Both the position numbers and the translations under genes were made by a program. A stretch of DNA of 64,000 nt from Erythroxylum novogranatense (Eukaryota > Streptophyta > Magnoliopsida > Malpighiales > Erythroxylaceae): positions 35,137,540-35,201,539 of the forward strand of contig CM057233.1 of assembly GCA_029891385.1 (NCBI GenBank), read 5' to 3'. The notes under the pieces were generated by a model. The model saw only the letters and a list, made by a program, of their open reading frames with translations. It had not been told where the DNA came from and made no database searches. Positions 34,711 to 46,702 of this stretch are shown here, piece after piece (the stretch's first letter is position 1; each line of letters opens with the position of its first letter).

Positions 34711-35088
34711 TGTAACATCCCGTTCCCGATGGGAAGGGTAAATTGGTCAATTGGGACAGGCTAGTTGTTTGCATTGCATATTTTGAATTAAGCATTTATT
34801 TTGACCTCTAATTTTAGAGGAATGAGTCAATTGGCACATGCATTTATATGTACTTGCATTCATGGCATTTTCCCGGTGTTTTATTGGGAATATGATATGA
34901 TTTGTGATTGTGATGGGATTTGTGAAAACGATATGATTTATGATTTATTGGGAATTATGGAACATTTGGGTCTGAATAGTTGAATTGGAAATGTTTTAGA
35001 GTGACCGTCAATTGATAATGACCCTTAGAAATTTTTCTGGAAATTCGGGAGAAAAAGTCCGGACCGAAAAATCCTCTGAGTGACGGAC
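34711..35088 (+). repeat. Element B 3' LTR, left piece
   Basis: Matches the first 380 bp of 28223-31167 and is cut at the CGGAC duplication of X (35084-35088). Its continuation is 49405-51992. Confidence 0.92.
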
Positions 35089-35349
35089 TGATTGAGCCCA
35101 AGTTTAATATATAATTGGCTACACTTTCATGGTAGTTAATGCACTTTTTCACTCTTAATTCATGATTTTTGTTTTTAAATTAGTCTCTTACGGTGAGCTT
35201 ATGTTTTATGCAATTTGCTAGTAAAATTGTACAAATTGACATTAATTGCATTATAATTTTTCTAAGAACAATTGATATTGCAAATTGTTATTTTATATTG
35301 TAGGAGAAAAGGAGTCAAAAAAGATCAGAAGAGTCAACACGACATGAAG

Positions 35350-35575
35350 TCCTTAAGGCACGTAGCGGCGTGAACTACGGTGCCGCGACGAAATGTAACT
35401 CCCACGTCGCGGCGCATCAACACAAGATCGTACGTCGCGACGTCAACAATTCAGCACGTCGCGGCGAGCAAGCCAGATCGTACGTCGCGACGTCAACAAT
35501 TCAACACGTCGCGGCGAGCAAGTCAGAGCACACGTCGCGACGAAAATTAATTCACACGTTGCGACGTGCAGGCGG
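35350..35575. repeat. CpG palindrome array in X
   Basis: ACGTCGCGACGT at 35432-35443 and again at 35482-35493, plus CACGTCGCGGCGAGC words. One 50-bp unit is repeated. X is otherwise unrelated by eye to the gypsy LTRs that carry the same words. Confidence 0.82.
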
Positions 35576-36319
35576 GTATTCGGACTTTAAATGGAAAAAT
35601 CACTCACTGTACTGACCCGGCCTGTGAACCATCCTTTAAATATTGCTGAATTAGGTTAGAACGGGAATCATCATCTGGAAGGGGATCGACATTCGGCAGA
35701 GAGAAGAGAGACGAGTGAAGAGAGAAAAAAAGAAGAAAGAGGAGAGATTCTCGGCCTCACCATCCAGGGTTCCCTGGGTGAAACCTTTGTATAGGCTTTC
35801 TTTCCATTTTCACCGCCGACTCCATCATGGGTAGCTTGGGTTCGTCACGAGTTGTGAAGGGTCCGGTTAAAATGCGTGGTTCGGCATTCGTTTTCTCCTG
35901 AAGATGCAGTGATGGCAGGAGTTCACCGAAGGGGAGTAGCTTAATCTGTAGTTTAGCTATGATTTCTAAATGCCTAGGTCTAGGGTTTATAATTTGTAGT
36001 GAAGCTACTTGATTAGAGCTAAATGATTGACATTTAATGTGTTGTTTGGATTGGTAGTTTACATTGTCACATTTAACTACATTGTTATGAACAGCCGAGT
36101 TGGGGTTTATTGCTTTGTAGTTAAATTAGCTTAATTAGAGTTTAATTAAGCGTTGAACAATGTAAGGTGTTGTGGATTTGTTTATGTAGAATTCTGTGCT
36201 TAAATATATGAAGTCTCATATATGTCAGCTTGTGATCTTGTTGATTCTCTTTTATCTGCCTAGTTGTGTTTGATATTGATTTGATGCTAGATTTCATTTG
36301 ACCCATTGCATTGGCAAAT

Positions 36320-36757
36320 CCACCACACACACTAAGTTGCTTTTAACAAGGTTTTAAGCAATGGAGTTCATTGATTAAAGCCTTGGACTTAAAAAATCCT
36401 TTAAGGTTCTGAGGCTCAAGAGCACTCAATGGGGTCTTGAGAAATGGAGTCGAAAGTGACAGGAGTCCATTAATCAAGATCCTGGACTTAAAGATAGTTC
36501 TTTTAAGGTTTACCATTCAAACTTAGTGATTTCTAATCCCACCGCACACACTAAGATGAGCTTAACGGGATCTTGAGCAATGGAGTTCATTGATCAAAAT
36601 CCTGGACTTAAAGAGTCCTTTAAGGTTCTGAGGCTCAAGAGCACTTAATGGGGTCTTGAGAAATGGAGTCGAGAGTGACAGGAGTCCATTAATTAAGACC
36701 CTGGACTTAAAGTGAGCTCTTTAAGGTTTACCATTCACACTTAGTTTTGAACTGTGA
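36320..36757. repeat. 219-bp tandem duplication in X
   Basis: Two units of about 219 bp; ATGGAGTTCATTGAT falls at 36361 and 36580. Each unit also has two related halves, both holding ATGGAGT and CTTGGACTTAAA or CCTGGACTTAAA followed by TTTAAGGTT. Confidence 0.85.
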
Positions 36758-37459
36758 TAGCCAAAGCTCGTTTTCAAGAGGATTTTATCACTTGTTTTAG
36801 TATTTTCTTTTTCTATTTTCAAAAATCCAAAAATACTTTTCACATGCTTTTCAGTTCATTAGTGTTCTCAAAATCAAAACCCCCATTTTCTTACTAATTT
36901 CGCTTGCGTTATATGACATATAGGCTAGCTTAGGTCCATTTCATTAGGTTTCGATCAAGAGAGACGACCCGAGGTTGTAACTTATACCGCAATCTTGGAA
37001 TTTATTATTTTTGACCGGTTTCCAAAGATCAATCTTAAGGTCGAATCGACAGAGCCGCGATTGTAGCATCCCACTCCCGCGAGACCCGAACCAGACATCG
37101 ACGGTGATATCCGAGCCCGCGACCCGCGAGGGTGGTATGCTAGAGCAGTCAATGCAGTTTAAAAACTCATTACGATATATTTTTTTCTTTTTGAAAACAG
37201 TCGAGTGCGCGGAAATAAAAATAAACAATTCGGGCCCGTGATACGAAAACCCATTTTAGTCATACACTTTATCAAAGATCATTTTTCAAACAATATTTAT
37301 CAATTAGGGCCCTCAAACAATTCAGTACCATTTTTGCAGAATCTAAATTTACACATAAGTCAAAATGACACAAATCGCACGTGAACTGATCCCAACTTCA
37401 AACATCGACTCTCTTGCGGTAATCATACTCCGGTTCACTAACGGGGTACTCTTCAATTC

Positions 37460-38265
37460 CTGAAAAATAGTTGCAATGTTGGGTGAGTTTGCGAACTCAA
37501 TGAGAAACCATCATCGATGGTTCACTCAACTCATGCATATTCAAACAATCACTCTAAATCATATATTATCACAATTAAGAATCACATGCACTCCAATTTC
37601 GCAATTATCAGGCAGTACGCCTTTCACACAATTCACATTTAAACATTCATATATGCAATATGCACATGTGACTCTTCTCATTTTATTACGGTGTTGTGAC
37701 CGGCGCTATCGGTGTTCGATGTCGACGCGTCTAGGGAGTAGGAGAGCCCTCTGGGTATACACTAACTCCCCTCGAGCTCGAGGCTCGGTTCAGTAACAGT
37801 GTTTCGGTGGGCCTGAAGCCCTGATACAGTGAGCTTGTGGTATCCGAGCACTGCGTGGGAGAGCCCTCGGGTATGCACCACCTCGAGGCAGCGATACCAC
37901 GGCATTACGTTGGCGCTCGGTCACAATTGTCTTTATCGATCATTCAATTATGCATGAATGCATATGTCACTTTCCATTTTAGTCATTTTCCATTTCGATA
38001 CCATTTTCCATTTCTCTCGGACCTTTGGTCCCATTTCAATCATATGCAGATTCAATTCATTTCACTAATACATTTACCATTCAATTCGCTAATGCATTCA
38101 TACACATTTATTCACATTTGCACTTCTATATCACATTTCAATATTTCGAACACCCATGGTCTGAAATCAATTAAAAGTAATCACATATATCCAACCTTAA
38201 CTCCACATGGCATCTGTGCAATAAATTAAACACATATAGGTTGAGAAACCAACTAGGTTACTCAC
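37460..38265 (-). other. Intron-like interval in element C 3' LTR
   Basis: Minus strand ACAG|GTGAGTAACC to CTATTTTTCAG|GA, about 806 bp. It encloses the three-way-junction motif (37478-37530) and the hairpin region (37693-37927). The 5' LTR copy spans 45279-46095. Confidence 0.42.
37693..37927 (-). repeat. Hairpin region, element C 3' LTR
   Basis: Closing arms GTTGTGACCG and CGGTCACAAT. Inside is one copy of the GAGAGCCCTCTGGGTAT unit known from LTR D, GAGCTCGAGGCTC and other short stems. More altered than in B or F. Confidence 0.65.
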
Positions 38266-38749
38266 CTGTACTTCCGAGCTAATATCTAGAAGTCGCAGTA
38301 ACGTCGGTAGATCGACGCTCCAAATGTGCCTCTATGATAATCAGAAAATATAACCATTACCTTTTGTCCAATCAGAACTATTTAATAATGTATATAAAGC
38401 AATTTGCAGGTGCACAATGCATGTTCATGATATTCCCAGCCCTAATCCTTTTTTTTTCATTAGAAAAATCCGTCTAAAAAAATTAGAAACCTATTGGCGC
38501 TGACGGTGCGCAATTCGGACCTCTATAGGTCCCCAATTAAATAAAACAGTGATTAACGGTCCATTACCCGGGCCACGTCAACTTTTCATCTAAAAATTCC
38601 CAATTTATCACAAAATGAAATTCAATATGATACAAATCCGATGCCTCAAGAATCAGGTCAATCGGACGACGGACGGAAAAGCAATTGACAAAAGAAACAC
38701 CAAATACCAAATAATCAAATAATAATAAATAAGAAAAACCAGCGTCGCG

Positions 38750-38875
38750 GGGGCGAGGCGTAGCCCTCGCAAGGCCGACTGATCCGGCCTCGTCTCTAGG
38801 GCGAGGCGTCGCCCTAGCGATGCCGTCCATCCGAGCCTCGTCACTAGGGCGAGGCGTCGCCCTAGTGACCGGGCA
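38750..38875. repeat. GC-rich hairpin block, element C 3' LTR
   Basis: Three related hairpins. The best is an 11-bp stem CACTAGGGCGA / TCGCCCTAGTG with loop GGCG at 38842-38867. Confidence 0.85.
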
Positions 38876-41577
38876 TGATTCCACATTCTCATTCCCTTTT
38901 TTCTTGATTTCTAATCCAACTTCCAACACTCATAGCTCTTGGCACACAATTTAGAAAAATACAATTCATACCTTGTTGGAAAGATCATGAAACCCTCTAC
39001 AATTCTCAAGAAGACCATAAAAATCAATTTCACCCCTAAGGGTGTCAAAAATCCCTTCAAAGCTACTGCTTACTCAAATTCCATTAAAACAGACAGTACA
39101 TTGCAATTTCCATAACTCTCAGATTCTTCAGCCAGAAATTACCGCATAAATATGCTCAATAAGTTCACAATGTCATCTACAACTTTCATGAACAACCCAA
39201 AATCAAAATCACTTGCTAACTAGGTCAAACAATTCCACAAACAATCTGTCTACTGAAATCAACCAATCTGGACAGTAATTTTCCAAACAGCATAACTCTT
39301 AGCAAAAATGTCACAAAATTCACTACCTTATATCCCTGAAAAGATAAGATCTTAAACTTCAATTTTCATGCAGAACTCAAAATCCAATTCAATTTCTAAC
39401 AATTTCAAAACTGTTATGGAACTACTGTCATGATCAGCCATTCACAACCTAGTTTAGGTTCAGTTTTTACAAAATCACAACTCCCAACTCTGACCTCTAA
39501 AAATTACACACAATATATCATTTTCAATACAATTTCTTCCTCTACAACTTTGTAGAAGATCACTCACACCAATTCAGTTCACATAAATTGTTAAAATTGC
39601 TCCCAAACAGCAAGCTCACAAAATCAACACTTTGACTAGGTTTCTCCAAGAAGCATAAAACCAATCAATAGAAATCAGTTCATATCTCCCAATATAAAAC
39701 TCTAAAATAATCAAGATCAGTTGCAATGGAAAGCTAATAATGTAGGCTTCAACTCTCATGAAGACCATTTTCCCTAATTCCATCTCAATTAATTTAGAAA
39801 AATCAACAAAGTAATCAAGTCATATATGCGGGTACTGTTCACAGACCCTACAAACAGAAACTTTCCATGCCAAATTTCAACCTCTTAGAGTTACAATTTG
39901 ACAACACCTATTTCACACAAATATGTAGCTAACACCCCAAAGTTTAAGTGGCCAAAAACCGCACCTCATTTGCATTCCTACGAAATTAGTTATGATCATA
40001 ACAGTACAATCGATTAAAACCCTACATTTCTAGATTTGGTCCAAATCTTAGTTTCTATCATTTCCAATGCCATTAACACCTCATTAAACACCCAAAATGA
40101 ACACAAAATCAGTTCTTACACATTCATACATGCACTAGGGCTAATACTTAACAAAAATTGCAGCACTTAATTCTTCATTTCTAATTAACATCAATCATCA
40201 AGATTCAATCATAAATCAAGTTAAAACCATTTAGTCATACTACCTTATCAATTCTTACTTCAACCTAACCTTATACCCATCATTTCAAACAATAATAGAT
40301 ATCAATTTATGCTTCCATAAACATCATAAATGCACTATACCTCCCATTAATTTATCCTAACTACCATGGCATTCAATACCTAAGGAAAACATCATTGAAA
40401 AACTTAAAAGAAACCTTACCTATCAAGCTTCCAATCTTCACTTCTTTTCAATTCTTTGCTTAACTATGCCTTCTAACCATTTCTTCTAACTCCAAGTAAA
40501 TACATCATCATCAAGGCAAGGCAAGAAATTAATTGTATAGAAGAGAAAGCCTTGAGTTTGGGAGAAAGGATGAGTGAAAGGATGAGGTCGATGGAGGTAA
40601 GAATGAGGGGTGAGTTGCTTTTGGATGAGAAGGATACAAGGTATTCAAAATCATCTTTCATCAATTGATTTAGGCATATCCGAAGGCATCATTAAGCAAA
40701 ACCAATAAAAGCCATAAGTGGCATTAAATGAAGGAGAAAGGTGGAGAGAGGTCATTGGTTCCATGAGAAAAGAAAAGTCAACAACCTCATTCTTTAATCA
40801 ATTCCAATTTTCGGTGAGAGAGGAGTTTCACCAAAACAAGTTATTCTTTCCATCTTCTCATAGGCAACATCACCAAAATTAAGAAGTAAGAAAGCATTAA
40901 ATGGAGGCAAGATGGCATTATAGGATTAGTTAAACAAATGGTGAGGAAAAGTCAACATATTAATACTTTAATCAATTAAACCTAGTCCAAAATGAACTCA
41001 ATCAATTCCAATGACCCTAATTTCAATTCCAAAATAATATACCCAATATTACAGTGCCATTGGGTAGAAATTTTCGCTACCGAAAATCGACCGGTTCACC
41101 AATTGGCGATTTTTTTCCGATCCGGTAATTTCCCCGAATCATTTTTTTTAAGAATTACCGAAATTACCCAAAATTGTAAAACATATAACAGTCAACTCCC
41201 AATAATTTTTTAAACACGAGAACCACATTTTTCACAACAAAAACACATTTAGGCCATTGACCGACGATTTTGCCGGTCCGGGAATTTTCTCCGGACAATT
41301 CCATAAAAAATCCTATAAATCTCTAAAAATGTAAAACACTCAATGGCGTACTCCAAATAATTTTCCAAGTACAATTATCCCATAAATTTCACAAAAGATC
41401 TCAATTTGAAACCTAAGCCGGAAAATGTCATGAATGCATGTATACCATGTGTAAGTGCAACAAACCATCAATTATAGAGGCTATATGCTGTATGTGCATG
41501 CCGAGATATAATTTAATACGCCTAACCCATCCTAATTTACTAAAATACCCTTCCCATCGGAGATGGGATGTTACAAT

Positions 41578-44500
41578 TCTCCCCTCCTAATAAAAATTTC
41601 GTCCTCGAAATTTCATATACGATTTATCAGGAAGGCAGGGGAGTCTTTTTTATTAATACCCTCTGTTTCCCACTGTTTTCAATACCCGACCAAATTCGGT
41701 CAATGAACGGAGATCAAAACAATCAATTACTCTTTTTCCCTTTTCAAACTTTCCATGATTTTACTGCTTTCTCATGATTACGCGCAATTCGTCACTTTCA
41801 ATATCAATAACATATATATCGGATCCTAACAATATTTCCAATTCTATCTATGAAACACTTTGTGAATCCGAATCATCTTTTAGGTTTTAGCCTAACTTAT
41901 CAATCCATAATTCTATTCACACCACTATCACATAGAGGCCCCTCATCACGAATTCAATTTCTCTTAACTACACCTTTATTTCCATCTAAGTACCTTTTGG
42001 CCGAGGCCATACCCTTCAAAATATTTCATTTATCGCTTATCAGATTTCGTTATTATCAAAACACAAATCTCAGTGTGAATCAATTTAACTCACTGTCACC
42101 ACCTTAAATTACTTAGCCTATCACTGTATTGCACTGATCACATAATATAGGGATAACGACTCCGTTTGGACAGTAAGACCCCTTATACACTTTTCGAATG
42201 GTGACACCAATATAATGATTGTCATGCCATAATCCCTTTGCACTATACATCAATCCCATATCCCAACGAAATCCAAAAAAATACCTGTTGGTTAATCACA
42301 CATGTCATCGTTCACTTTGACAGACTATACCATCAATTGCTTTTCCATAATACTTTTACTAGAACATAACACTTCGATTGTTTCTTGTGCTTTCTCGAAC
42401 CATTCACTTATAATATTTGATTTCTCATTCTAACCTTTCAATTACTCTTTCAATACGCTCTTGCTAGAACATAAAGCTTCAATCATTCCTTACGTTTTCA
42501 CTAACAGTTCCCGTAATGAGTTTCACCCATAATTCTTAATTTGAACTATACCTATCACTTTCCTCAACAATTGGAATTATCTTCAGTTCTTCGATACGGT
42601 TTACAATTTCTACATCCTCACTTCGGGTTTTACCAATCCGTTTTGATGCACACCGACTTTAAAATTCCCATAGCTAAAAATACTTTCTTTTGCCCCTTTT
42701 TTTTTTCAGTTCGACTATGAACATAATACACTAGATTTCATAACCTAATTGCCCAAATTTCGATCTTCTGCAATTGAGATTTGGTTCTGTTCAATCCATT
42801 GAATTGCACCATTAGCTTAGTTTGAAGAAATTAGCCGCTTAATCCTTTTTAAATCATTCAAATGCACGAAATAACTCAATCTTTATCGATTTGCATAATC
42901 ATAAACATCTCCAAACTATTTATGTACTATTCATGTCTCCAAGATTTTAGGCCACACTCAGTATAACAAATTTCAAATCATCAATCATAATACCGCCCAT
43001 GGAATTATATTTGTCTCAAGGTGCATAAAATAGATCACATCATAACCTTTACTAGAACACTTCAATATATATAGTAAATTCTCCAAATGTCTCCTTTGTG
43101 ATCATCAGTCATAACATTCACACGTTTTCCTCAAATATTCTTGTCAATTTACTAAAACTAGAAAATCTTTGACAATTTCTGATCGCATCCAGCATTCCGT
43201 TAGTTCTAATTAATTCCAAATTCCACATACACATATCTTTTGAACTTTCACATTTTATCAATACCTATATCTTGATTAATTCTCCCAATATCCCATGTTC
43301 GCATACTAATTCATCCCTTATTCATTCAATCAGGTTAAGATTCACTCTTATAAGACTTGTATAACGACCAATTTCCTCAACTATACCAATTCATCTATTT
43401 CTTTTACTTATATCCATTATCCACTCCAAACATAATTTAGACATGTTCCTTACCTAAATTTCTCTACATAACTCGATTTATTCACGATATATCACTCACT
43501 GATGTGAATACACAATCGTTATATCGACCTCGTACTTTCAGAACATAACTACACAAAGTAGACACGAACCTTTAATCCCCTCAACTTCGCAATTAATATT
43601 TTCTTAATATTCAGTAATTCTCTTACATAATCAGAGTCATCTCATTAACATAATGTACACTCTTTCAGTAACATAGTTTAGCTCTTACGCTAGAGTCTCT
43701 GCTAGATGTAATACAAATCAGTTACTCTTGATACTTCACGAAGATAAATTTCTGAAGGGCACTTAAACAATTTCATTTCCTTTAATATCTTGACATACAT
43801 CACCATGATCATCACACCTAATCTAATATATATATGCTCATCAATTTGCCCGTTAATAGCTCATACTGCTAAGAACACCGTAATCTCATTTCATTTTCGA
43901 TAACCATTCTCTTTTTGGTACCAGTTCTTGATCATGGGGACCTTACTATATTCATGTTCCTCATGTTATTTCCTCAAGCTCATTACCGATGCTAACATCT
44001 TTAACTGTCTCACTTCTTTCTCAATTAATCAGTACAAGTATTCTCATGCCTTACTCCAACTCATTTTGCACTTGAGCTACTGGCATTATAATCAGAGCTT
44101 ATGTAATAGGCCACCAATTATCCATTAACTCATCAATTACAGCTTAACATTTTCACTTACCATAGGCACCCATAATCAGTGTGCATTTACTTGATGCATC
44201 AATTAAACCCGAACAACTTTTTCATCTACCAATTTCATTGTCTTACATTTCAATCTTTTCATTATTACATTATACCCATATATTTCCGCACTCAAATCAC
44301 TATCACAGATATGAAATCATTCTTGATTTTGCACTTAATATATTTTGACTTCAAATCACCAATCCTTATTTATAACACTCATCATGGTAATCAATCCCAA
44401 ATGTAACTTCTCTATATCATAGAACACTTTATTTTCATTCACCTTATACACTGGAAATCTTACCATTATCACATCTCTATTTTCCTCTATTAATTCACAA

Positions 44501-44882
44501 CTATAATCTTTATTTCAAACTCACAGTCAAGGATATACCCCATATCACTCTAATAGTATATTTCACAAGATATCCATCAATACCAGTACACTAAATATTC
44601 ATCTGTCTGATCGAACCATACACTTTTTCTTATTTTGCGATATCCATTTCTTCTTTTTTTCACATTCTAACACATTATTCTTTTTCTCACCTTTTCTAAC
44701 CGCTTAAACCACTAAGACATACTTATGCATATGACTCACATAATACACTGGGGATCAGTTGTCACTGTCTGCCATGACATGACTTAAATGCACGTAACTT
44801 GACACATTGTTTTGTTTTTGTTTTTGTTTTTTTTTTCAGAAAGCCCATGTAAGATTGTACTTTTGGGCTCTGATACCACAAA
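41578..44882 (-). pseudogene. Element C interior: primer site, leader hairpin, polypurine tract, no genes
   Basis: Homologous on the minus strand to the interiors of B and F at both ends. The primer site (44866-44878), the hairpin TGTCAC/ATGACA (44760-44779, one G-T pair) and the polypurine tract with its AAATTTCGAGGACGAAATTT inverted repeat are kept. The middle is more diverged: I could not find the MIIND RT scrap seen in B and F. A TTTTTG/T run lies at 44812-44836. No coding capacity. Confidence 0.8.
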
Positions 44883-45511
44883 TGTAGCATCCCACTCCCG
44901 CGAGACCCGAACCAGACATCGACGGTGATATCCGAGCCCGCGACCCGCGAGGGTGGTATGCTAGAAGCGATCAATGCGCTTTAAAACTCATTATGATATT
45001 TTTTTCTTTTGAAAACAATGAAAGTGCTGGAAATAAAATAAACAATTCGGGCCTGTGATACGAAAACCCATTTTAGTCATACACTTTATCAAAGATCATT
45101 TTTCAAACAATATTTATCAATTAGGGCCCTCAAACAATTCAGTACCATTTTTGCGGAATCTAAATTTACACATAAGTCAAAATGACACAAATGCAGACGT
45201 GAACTGATCCCAACTTCAAACACTGACTCTCTTGCAGTAATCATACTCCCGGTTCACTAACGGGGTACTCTTCAATTCCTGAAAAATAGTTGCAATGTTG
45301 GGTGAGTTTGCGAACTTAATGAGAAACCATCATCGATGGTTGACTCAACTCATGCATATTCAAACAATCACACTAAATCATATATTATCACAATCAAGAA
45401 TCACATGCACTCCAATTTCGCAATTATCAGGCAGTACGCCTTTCATACAATTCACATTTAAACATTCATATATGCAATATGCACATGTGACTCTTCTCAT
45501 TTTGTTACGGT

Positions 45512-45754
45512 GTTGTGACCGAGCGCCTATCAGTGTTCAGTAATCAGACGCGTCTAGGGAGTAGGAGAGCCCTCTGGGTATACACTAACTCCCCTCGAGC
45601 TCGAGGCTCGGTTCAATGAATATGTTTGGTGGGCTGAAGCCTCGATACGTTGAGCTTGTGGTATCCGAGCACTGCATGGGAAAGCCCTCAGGGTATGCAC
45701 CACCTCAGGGGGCAAGCGATACCACGGCATTACGTTGGCTGCTCCGGTCACAAC
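45512..45754 (-). repeat. Hairpin region, element C 5' LTR
   Basis: Closed by GTTGTGACCG and CGGTCACAAC, both intact, with one GAGAGCCCTCTGGGTAT unit and a GAGCTCGAGGCTC stem inside. Confidence 0.68.
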
Positions 45755-46569
45755 TGTCTTTATCTGATCATTCAATTATGCATGAATGCATATGTCACTT
45801 TCCATTTCAGTCATTTTCCATTTCGATACCATTTTCCATTTCTCTCGGACCTTTGGTCCGGTATTTCAATCATATGCAGATTCAATTCATTTCACTAATA
45901 CATTTACCATTCAATTCGCTAATGCATTCATACACATTTATTCACATTTGCACTTCTATATCACATTTCAATATTTCGAACACCCATGGTCCGAAATCAA
46001 TTAAAAGTAATCACATATATCCAACCTTAACTCCACATGGCATCTGTGCAATAAATTAAACACATATAGGTTGAGAAACCAACTAGGTTACTCACCTGTA
46101 CTTCCGAGCTAATATCTGGAAGTCTCAGTAACGTCGGTAGATCGACGCTCCAAATGTGCCTCTATGATAATCAGAAAATATAACCATTACCTTTTGTCCA
46201 ATAAGAACTATTTAATAATGCATATAAAGCAATTTGCAGGTGCACAATGCATGTTCATGATATTCCCGGCCCTAATCCTTTTTTTTCATTAGAAAAATCC
46301 GTCTAAAAAAATTAGAAACCTATTGGCGCTGACGGTGCGCAATTCGGACCTCTATAGGTCCCCAATTAAATAAAACAGTGATTAACGGTCCATTACCCGG
46401 GCCACGTCAATTTTTCATCTAAAAATTCCCAATTTATCACAAAATAAAATTCAATATGATACAAATCCGATGCCTCAAGAATCAGGTCAATCGGACGACG
46501 GACGGAAAAGCAATTGACAAAAGAAACATCAAATACCAAATAATCAAATAATAATAAATAAAGAAAACC

Positions 46570-46702
46570 AGCCTCGCGGGGGCGAGGCGTCGCCCTCGCG
46601 AGGCCGACTGATCCGGCCTTGTCGCTAGGGCGAGGCGTCGCCCTAGCGATGCCGTCCATCCGAGCCTCGTCACTAGGGCGAGGCGTCGCCCTAGTGACCG
46701 GG
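46570..46702. repeat. GC-rich hairpin block, element C 5' LTR
   Basis: Stems at 46622-46649 (TCGCTAGGGCGA with TCGCCCTAGCGA, loop GGCG) and 46671-46696 (CACTAGGGCGA with TCGCCCTAGTG). The two stems differ by a paired change, G-C against A-T, near the base. Confidence 0.87.

Larger units (their letters stand above)
35089..37061 (+). mobile_element. Element X: solo LTR (about 1.98 kb), 3' tip at 49393-49399
   Basis: Starts TGATTGAGCCC and ends GCGATCA (the last bases lie beyond element C), giving TGAT...ATCA ends. The CGGAC duplication is at 35084-35088 and 49400-49404. The length and the lack of primer site, polypurine tract and coding domains fit a solo LTR, possibly of Athila/Tat type; a compact non-autonomous element is possible. 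Orientation is not fixed. It includes a CpG palindrome array (35350-35575) and a 219-bp tandem duplication (36320-36757). Confidence 0.82.
37062..41577 (-). repeat. Element C 3' LTR (4.52 kb)
   Basis: TGTAGCATCCC at the left to GATGGGATGTTACA at the right. The outer parts (about 37062-38450 and 41400-41577) resemble the LTRs of F and B. The middle (38450-41300) is different and holds a GC-rich hairpin block and repeats with TACAACTTTCATGAA words. The minus-strand open frames at 38564-38929 translate the hairpin block and are not genes. Confidence 0.93.

Noticed and set aside
35370..35615. 81-residue open frame in X
   Set aside because: A translation of the CpG palindrome array; repetitive and without domain features.
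38564..38929. Minus-strand open frames with repeated RATPRP segments, present in both C LTRs (also 46393-46758)
   Set aside because: They translate the GC-rich hairpin block; both copies exist because LTRs are duplicated, so conservation says nothing about protein function.
45616..46059. 147-residue open frame in the C 5' LTR (also 37837-38229)
   Set aside because: Non-coding LTR; the two copies differ in frame and length although the DNA is nearly identical.
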